Source: Haemaphysalis longicornis
Lineage: Eukaryota; Arthropoda; Arachnida; Ixodida; Ixodidae
Direction of reading: 5' to 3'
Length of the DNA: 64,000 nucleotides
Assembly: GCA_013339765.2 (NCBI GenBank)
Contig: CM023450.1
Location: forward strand, 43,023,745-43,087,744
Made by a program: the position numbers and the translations under genes
Notes under the pieces: model-generated
Databases searched by the model: none
Told to the model about the DNA's origin: nothing
The model's input: the letters and a program-made list of their open reading frames with translations, nothing else
Shown: one piece after another, positions 59,130-64,000 of the stretch
Numbering within the stretch: position 1 is the stretch's first letter
How the letters are laid out: each line of letters opens with the position of its first letter

Positions 59130-60440
59130 AATTCACAGCATATCCACGGGGTGAATGATGATGAGTGGGCGAAGCTCCTGAGGGGAAATCATCGGTAAAA
59201 CCGTGACTCTTCAGTGAAAGTTCGCCCACTACATCATCAAGAAAGACGTGAGAAACACTGTGTGTGTATATATACAAATCAACTTTTATTTGTTCTTAGA
59301 GAGGATGGATGGCTTGCGATGTCCCTTCATTATGACGGCTTTATGGTCCGTGAAATGAAGGGTGAGCGGTTCCTGTATGGGTTGCAGTGGAAAATTTGCA
59401 AATACTAGGTCTATGCATGTTCCTCGGATCGTGGTAGGTTTCATATGGTCAAACGATATACATCTGAGTGCATATCTAGAAGCCATATGTTAGATAAGCC
59501 AATTATTGGTCGTGTCTGCGATATCCACGTTCAAATCACCAACGAGTATGAACGGTGCATTCTTGTACTTTGTATTGTACTCTTTCAATGCCGTGTCTAT
59601 GTATGCCTTGACATTTCCGACCGACAGGTTAGGAGCTAGATACATGGTCATGAATACGATTCCAGAGTCAAGGACTTTGATGGCTGCATGTTCTCCGTTG
59701 TGACTTTGACTCGTGAGTGGTAGTTTGAGATCTTCAGCCGGTTCCGTTTGCCTCACGGCATTGGCGCGAGCCTGGTCGTTCTTGATGGAAGATATTGTGA
59801 CTAGACTGTTTGAGAACCACAATCTGTCGCACACACTGCAACTGTGTCCGAACGTAACGTCTAGAAAGTCTCGCTTAAACCGCGCGTCGGCACCTTGGGG
59901 CTGAGCTCGCCTGATGCGTTTTGCAGACGCCTCACGAGCTCTCACTGCATCGGGGTCTGCCTGCCGATACGCGCGCTTTCTCGCCGCTTCCCGTTCTCTG
60001 ACGTTTTGGAGATCCTCTTCGCGCCGCAGCCGTGCCGCTTCGCGTACGGCAGGGTCCTCGCGCCGTTGCCGTGACGCTTGGGCCTCTCGTTCTCGAACGC
60101 TGGGATCTTGGCGGCGTCGTCGCGCAGCCAGACGACACGCTTCGGCCTCCCGCTCTCGTACGGCAGGATCTTGGCGGCGGCGTCGCGCAGCTTCACGGAG
60201 CGCTTCTGCCTCGCGGGCTCGCACATCGGGATTCTGTCTGCGAGCACGCGCTGCCGCCGCCTTGCGCGCTCGCCGCTCTGCAGCCTGGCTTTCGTAGACG
60301 TGGTTTTCGTAACTATACCAATGCCAAAAACAAGACATGCAACGGCGGTCGAATGTTTTAAACCACACAGATTCGGTGAACTCCACCGAATCGCTTGAAA
60401 AGAACGCCGAAAGGACCTGTTTCAACTAGGAAGGCTACGC
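59130..60440 (-). mobile_element. Helitron-like element fragment with protein gene and 3' end
   Basis: A minus-strand gene (59286-60425) followed by a 3' end that is shared with 39683-39850. The 3' end contains a perfect inverted repeat agtgggcgaa / ttcgcccact (59164-59173 and 59221-59230), a stem of the kind Helitrons carry near their 3' terminus. The stop codon region reads AAATAAAAG, so the polyadenylation signal overlaps the end of the gene. Rep and helicase domains are absent: the gene jumps from the N-terminal region to the endonuclease region. Confidence 0.65.
59286..60425 (-). pseudogene. Helitron-like protein: Arg-rich repeats, Cys motif, EEP endonuclease; one nonsense codon
   Basis: About 380 codons in one frame with a single in-frame TAA at 59490-59492. 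Order: a non-repetitive start; five or so repeats of the REREAEA(C/L)R.AARRRRQDP type (about 60270-59950); FKRDFLDVTFGHSCSVCDRLWF, here written only in part as FGHSCSVCDRLWF, a phrase typical of the region before Rep in tick Helitron proteins (about 59865); then VFMTMYLAPN, FILVGDLNVDIADT, after the stop MASRYALRCISFDHMKP, GTCIDLVFAN and DHKAVIMKG. The GDLNVD and DHKAV blocks are catalytic signatures of endonuclease/exonuclease/phosphatase enzymes. The direct join of the Cys region to the endonuclease suggests an internal deletion. Family assignment rests on memory of tick proteins. Confidence 0.7.
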
Positions 60441-63400
60441 AATGTATGACACTTCTCTCGTCTGGCGTTTACTCCCAAGTTTTTCAAGCATTTCATAGCC
60501 TAATTAATGTGCATCTGGCTGCTCTTCCTAGTTGGATATTATTCAATCGACAATAACAAATTGCGGCGATGATTCCCAATGATGCGTCGGGTCTGTGCTA
60601 GCGGTGCGAGTCCAATTGTGTGGCAGATTCGGATTCACGAACTTATTCTGTGCTCCCCCTCCAAACTCCTTTTAACAGTGGAGCTTTTGCAGCTGGAGCG
60701 CAACGTGTGGCGATAGACGAATACGAATACATAAAAATACGAATGAAATGGCGAGCGTGCTCGTGAGTGTGTGCCTCGCGGCGACCGCTGAGCATCGCCG
60801 GCTCGCGCAGTGGCCTTCGCCAAAAAAAAAATTGCCGCGTATCTGCTCCTTTCGTTGCGAATACTCGACGATTCTTTATGGCTTTTGCGTTTAAGCAAAT
60901 GCCTCCCTTAGCTTTACCGCTCACCTCTCATGTTGTTCCTTTTTGCGTCGCGCTCCTTCCGAGGTAAAGGCCAAAAAATTGCTTAAACCATTTCCAGCTC
61001 CCCTTCCCTGCTCCCCGGGTGTTTTTATGCGAACGTACCGTTTGGCCGGCCCGCGTTAATCGAGGCACCCTACTGCAACGAGAACGCGTTCCTATGCACG
61101 TGCGTTGCAAGCAGAACGTTGGGAAAATATCTAGTGGATTGTAACGGTCGACGAGATTTTGAAGATGGCGCCAGAAGCTATAGTGAGGGCTCGGTTAAGA
61201 CCACCGGAGAATTTTTCTGCAGTAATCTCGACACACGGGCATTTCGCAAAAGTCGCATGTTGAATAAAAGGTACACTGCAAATCAATCCTGCTTGATTTG
61301 TTGTCTCTTAATGCCTTAGCCTTGTTCTTCTTCAACATGTTGCAAGAAGGAACCCATAAGCACCGTTCCATGCGAAGATTTAGCGAACTATATAAGAATT
61401 TGTAATTCATAATTTGCGCGAGAACCTGAATCGAAACAGCAGCAGACATACACCTACAGACATACGAAAATTTCCGGATTGGCTGAATGCCAGGAATTAA
61501 AATGGTCATGGACCACATGGATATGTAATAAGGAACCAGGAACGTGGGCTTATTTTTCGGACCAACGCGTGGGTTTACAAAATAACCCAACCACCCTCAG
61601 CAGACATAGCGGTGCCGGGCTTAAAGATTACGAGAAACCTTGATGGTGAAAACCAAAAATGTATACACATAGAAGCCTATTAGTTTCACTTCTCCTTCTT
61701 CATGTACTGCATCAGAAAATAAGCTCAGTGAACCTTGACACGTAAATGAAGAGAAAGAATTCGTTTCGATGCACGGCTATCAGAGGGGTCGCCAAGATGC
61801 AGACGAAAGTGTCCCAATGAGAGACATGAAATGCATGGCAAGCATGAACGAGAAAACTAAGGTAAACACCAGAGCACAGTGTTTGAGGTGTCATTTAGAA
61901 ATAGGTAACTCTCACAGATTAGCGGCTTCCAGGATGCTGAAGCGATTTCTCGGAATACGTCGTTTTTAGCTTTTTTATTGTCTCCTTCTGGTCATGCAAA
62001 TTGTTAACACCGTTCGTACATGGACAATTATTCCCCATGGCATTCAACACTCGATGGAACGCTGAAGCAACTTCAGAACTTCCTAGGTCCTAGCTGCTGA
62101 CAAATTGCACATCTGGTGGATTATTTGCAGCCAGTATGAAATTCTTTGAATAGTGTTGGTGGTAGCTAACGTGACCAGCAATACTAACGGATAATAACAC
62201 AAACATGAAAAAAAAGGAGTTGGACAAACGAACAGGCAGAAACGACCCTGAAAACCCAAAACTATATCCTTGGCGTCTAATGCTACCAAAAACGTTCATT
62301 GGTGCCACTTTCAGCATGTAAGCGTGTTGCGGAGTTGCCCTCTGAGTGATGGTTTGTGAATCATTCACTTTCGAGACGAAGCCCTCATTGAACGGAATTT
62401 CGTCACACAGGGTGCTTTTACGACAATCACTCGACCCATCTGTTGACAAAGCAACTCAAAGCCGAATACACTCGGGCATATTCCGAACTAAGGAACTTAC
62501 AAGGGCAATGCACTTTTTTTCATGTGCTAAATAACTGTATCACGAACCGCCTAGATTCCTTCTTTAGAAGAACGTTGTTTGGCAATTGTAAAGGTAAAAA
62601 TTCGTTTCTTGTTTTAGTCCTAGCCAAATTTGAAGCAATTCCTCGCGAAATAATTTTCTGTGGTAGCCCTGAGGCAGTCTTCAGAGGTGCGCCGGGGTAG
62701 AGAAGCGTCTACAAAACGCAGCTTACATTCTCGGGGGGCAACCTTACGGCCAGGCTCTCGCAATTTTCTCCGCATGAGGCAACATATATAAGGGCGACAC
62801 GAACGTGTAATGAAAGGCATAAAAACAAAAGGGGAAACGTAATATAGTCAATAATGGAATCCCGTGAAGCGTTTACCGAGAAACTTTTTTGCGTTACCAG
62901 CGAAACGGACTGCGAGACTGTCAGCGCAGACAATCCTGGGGCGGAGGAGCGATTTTAGGTGGTAGATGCCATTACCTGGAAACGGTGTTTTTCCGTTTCT
63001 CTGGCTACGGCTCTTTTTACAGACGTCAGCGGAAGGCTTTACACTACTGTCTAAATCCTTTCTCTCACCGGCGTTCACAAAAAATTCAAGTGGTTTCCTG
63101 AATCTCTGTTTTCCCTATTGTTTTTAAAATTAAAAAAAACTTGGCCTACTGGCGAATTACGCTGTCTACCAAGCCCCTGGCAAATTCTATAAAACAAGTA
63201 ACATTTATCCACCTTCTTTCGGAGCCCGTGATGAGTTCACTTAATGCATAGTGTTCGACAAGTTTGGGAAAAAATTTCTGCTTTTGGGGTTATTATAGCA
63301 TTTTTTGACCTTCAAGAGCCATAAAAACACACCTTTAACTGCGAGGAACGTTTCCAACAAACCCAACCTGTTACAGTCCGCAATGTCCTTTATTAACCTT

Positions 63401-63695
63401 TATATCCATTTTCGCAGGAAAACAAGTCTGAATAGGTTTAAAAAAAAATGTTCAGAGAGAAAAATAGGCGATCAAAAACCGAAACTTTTTGATGCTGTCG
63501 ATTTATGGGTATTAAGTAAAAACTTAGAAGAAAGAAATATATTCATTTTTCGCTAAATGCCCAAGTTGAGTGAAGTGCGGAGATTGAGTAAAGCAAGTTG
63601 TGTAAAGCGTAGATATTGAGGAAGGCGTCCCGAGATAAGAGGCAGGGGAGCAAGATATTCCAACGATGGCCGGAGGCCTACACACGCGTACGTAC
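60441..63695. other. Unassigned sequence in presumed TRPM intron
   Basis: No gene or repeat recognised over 3.2 kb. Frames at 61195-61590 minus and 62090-62449 minus are long but unlike any family I know. Confidence 0.4.
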
Positions 63696-63861
63696 CCGTG
63701 TTGGTTAAACCGGTGAATATCCAGGCGCCCGCGGTCTTTGAGACACGCACGAGTCCCCGGCAGAGCACCTTCTTCAGCTAGGCTTGCACGTGGAAGTTGG
63801 TCTTTGCACCGTGTACCGTAATGAGCAGCTTGGGCAGTTCCAGCTGCCACTCGCGCGTCAG
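63696..63861 (-). pseudogene. Trpm: TRPM exon 1 of this window (EWQLELPKLL...GAWIFTG), in-frame stop
   Basis: The frame LTREWQLELPKLLITVHG, then AKTNFHVQA, stop, LKKVLCRGLV and KTAGAWIFTGLTNTG is unmistakable TRPM melastatin homology region (EW.LELPKLLI.V.GG..NF....KLK......A..TGAWI.TGG.NTG). The stop is TAG at 63778-63780 where the family has proline or lysine. The donor is ACG G followed by GTACGT at 63695. Upstream, KVGDSRSEHVL continues in frame but is separated from LTREW by TAG and TGA, so the 5' border is either a splice site near 63865 or further decay. Confidence 0.9.
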
Positions 63862-63889
63862 TCACTACAGCACGTGCTCCGAACGACTG

Positions 63890-63960
63890 TCGCCCACTTT
63901 GGTTTCCTTTTTTGGTTTTGGACGCTTTGGTTTCCTTTTTTGGAGCCTTTTTTACAGCCT
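63890..63960 (-). other. Lysine-rich open stretch upstream of TRPM exon
   Basis: The minus strand encodes VKKAPKKETKASKTKKGN, formed by two imperfect copies of a ccaaaaaaggaaaccaaag unit. It continues in a frame different from the TRPM exon. It could be an unrelated coding end or simply a short tandem repeat; the second is more likely. Confidence 0.35.
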
Positions 63961-63996
63961 TCATCAGCGGGCCCTCCGTCGAGGGCCCACTGATGA
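63961..63996. repeat. Near-perfect inverted repeat at right edge
   Basis: catcagcgggccctc and gagggcccactgatg, 15-base arms with one mismatch, around a 4-base loop. It can form a stable hairpin. Confidence 0.8.
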
Positions 63997-64000
63997 ACAG

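Larger units (their letters stand above)
31310..63861 (-). pseudogene. Trpm: TRPM-family cation channel gene, N-terminal half, degenerate
   Basis: Eight exon-like blocks on the minus strand give, in correct TRPM order, the melastatin homology region up to just before the transmembrane domain. TRPM proteins are tetrameric membrane cation channels for Ca2+, Mg2+ or Zn2+; this cytosolic N-terminal region builds the channel skirt. Most blocks have GT donors and AG acceptors, and the joins that can be tested keep phase (38.2 to 37.5 kb, 37.5 to 36.6 kb, 34.7 to 33.6 kb). Lesions occur in five: a TAG in the first exon, a +1 shift at 38.2 kb, a CAA instead of CAG acceptor at 36.6 kb, a missing base and missing codons at 34.7 kb, and a shift plus TAG at 31.4 kb. 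Several expected exons are not found, including everything between 38.3 and 63.6 kb and the pore. It is a decaying paralogue, or an intact gene with a poor consensus. Confidence 0.75.

Overview
The window looks like nuclear DNA of a hard tick (Ixodida). The evidence is a truncated copy of a tRNA-derived SINE of the tick Ruka type (9577-9773, minus), several decayed arthropod retroelement classes, long AT-rich intergenic stretches, many microsatellites, and recognisable exons of metazoan genes with GT/AG splice sites. There is no bacterial-style operon, and most long reading frames are repeat or low-complexity shadows. The species cannot be fixed from the sequence alone.

Host gene content is sparse. 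(1) A TRPM-family ion-channel gene lies on the minus strand, from an N-terminal exon at the right edge (63696-63861) to exons at 38.2, 37.5, 36.6, 34.7, 33.6, 31.9 and 31.5 kb. The order matches TRPM proteins (melastatin homology region, ending just before the transmembrane domain). Splice sites and phases mostly agree, but five of the eight exons carry an in-frame stop, a frameshift, an internal deletion or an altered splice acceptor. No transmembrane or pore exons were found to the left. I read it as a degenerate TRPM paralogue, or an intact one with many consensus errors. (2) A decayed, apparently intronless copy of protein phosphatase 4 regulatory subunit 2 (PPP4R2) lies at about 47.1-47.7 kb, minus strand.

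Mobile DNA dominates. From left to right: an inverted pair of TTAA-type MITEs (1.2-2.3 kb); a terminal-inverted-repeat element (3.5-4.2 kb); a non-LTR retrotransposon with a (TTGA)n tail (5.2-6.9 kb, minus); the SINE; LINE 3' ends at 10, 19 and 20.5 kb; a 1.35-kb TTAA element (13.8-15.2 kb); a hairpin element (21.5 kb); a Penelope-like endonuclease fragment (30 kb); a solo LTR with leader (39.2-39.7 kb) next to a Helitron-like 3' end; a TTAA element nested inside another MITE (41.4-43.3 kb) with the empty relative preserved at 45.8 kb; two more TTAA-element copies (43.7-45 kb); a LINE reverse transcriptase (47.8-48.9 kb); a BEL/Pao pol fragment meeting an opposite-strand Gypsy element (49-53.8 kb); a 235-bp hairpin MITE; a 1.5-kb near-identical direct duplication carrying a LINE RNase H remnant (55.05-56.58 and 57.63-59.12 kb); and a Helitron-like gene fragment with arginine-rich repeats and an endonuclease domain (59.1-60.4 kb).

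From about 39 to 63 kb the mobile elements fill the single interval between the first and second recognisable TRPM exons, where the exons for the middle of the N-terminal domain should be. The simplest account is a TRPM paralogue losing function while its introns collect transposons.
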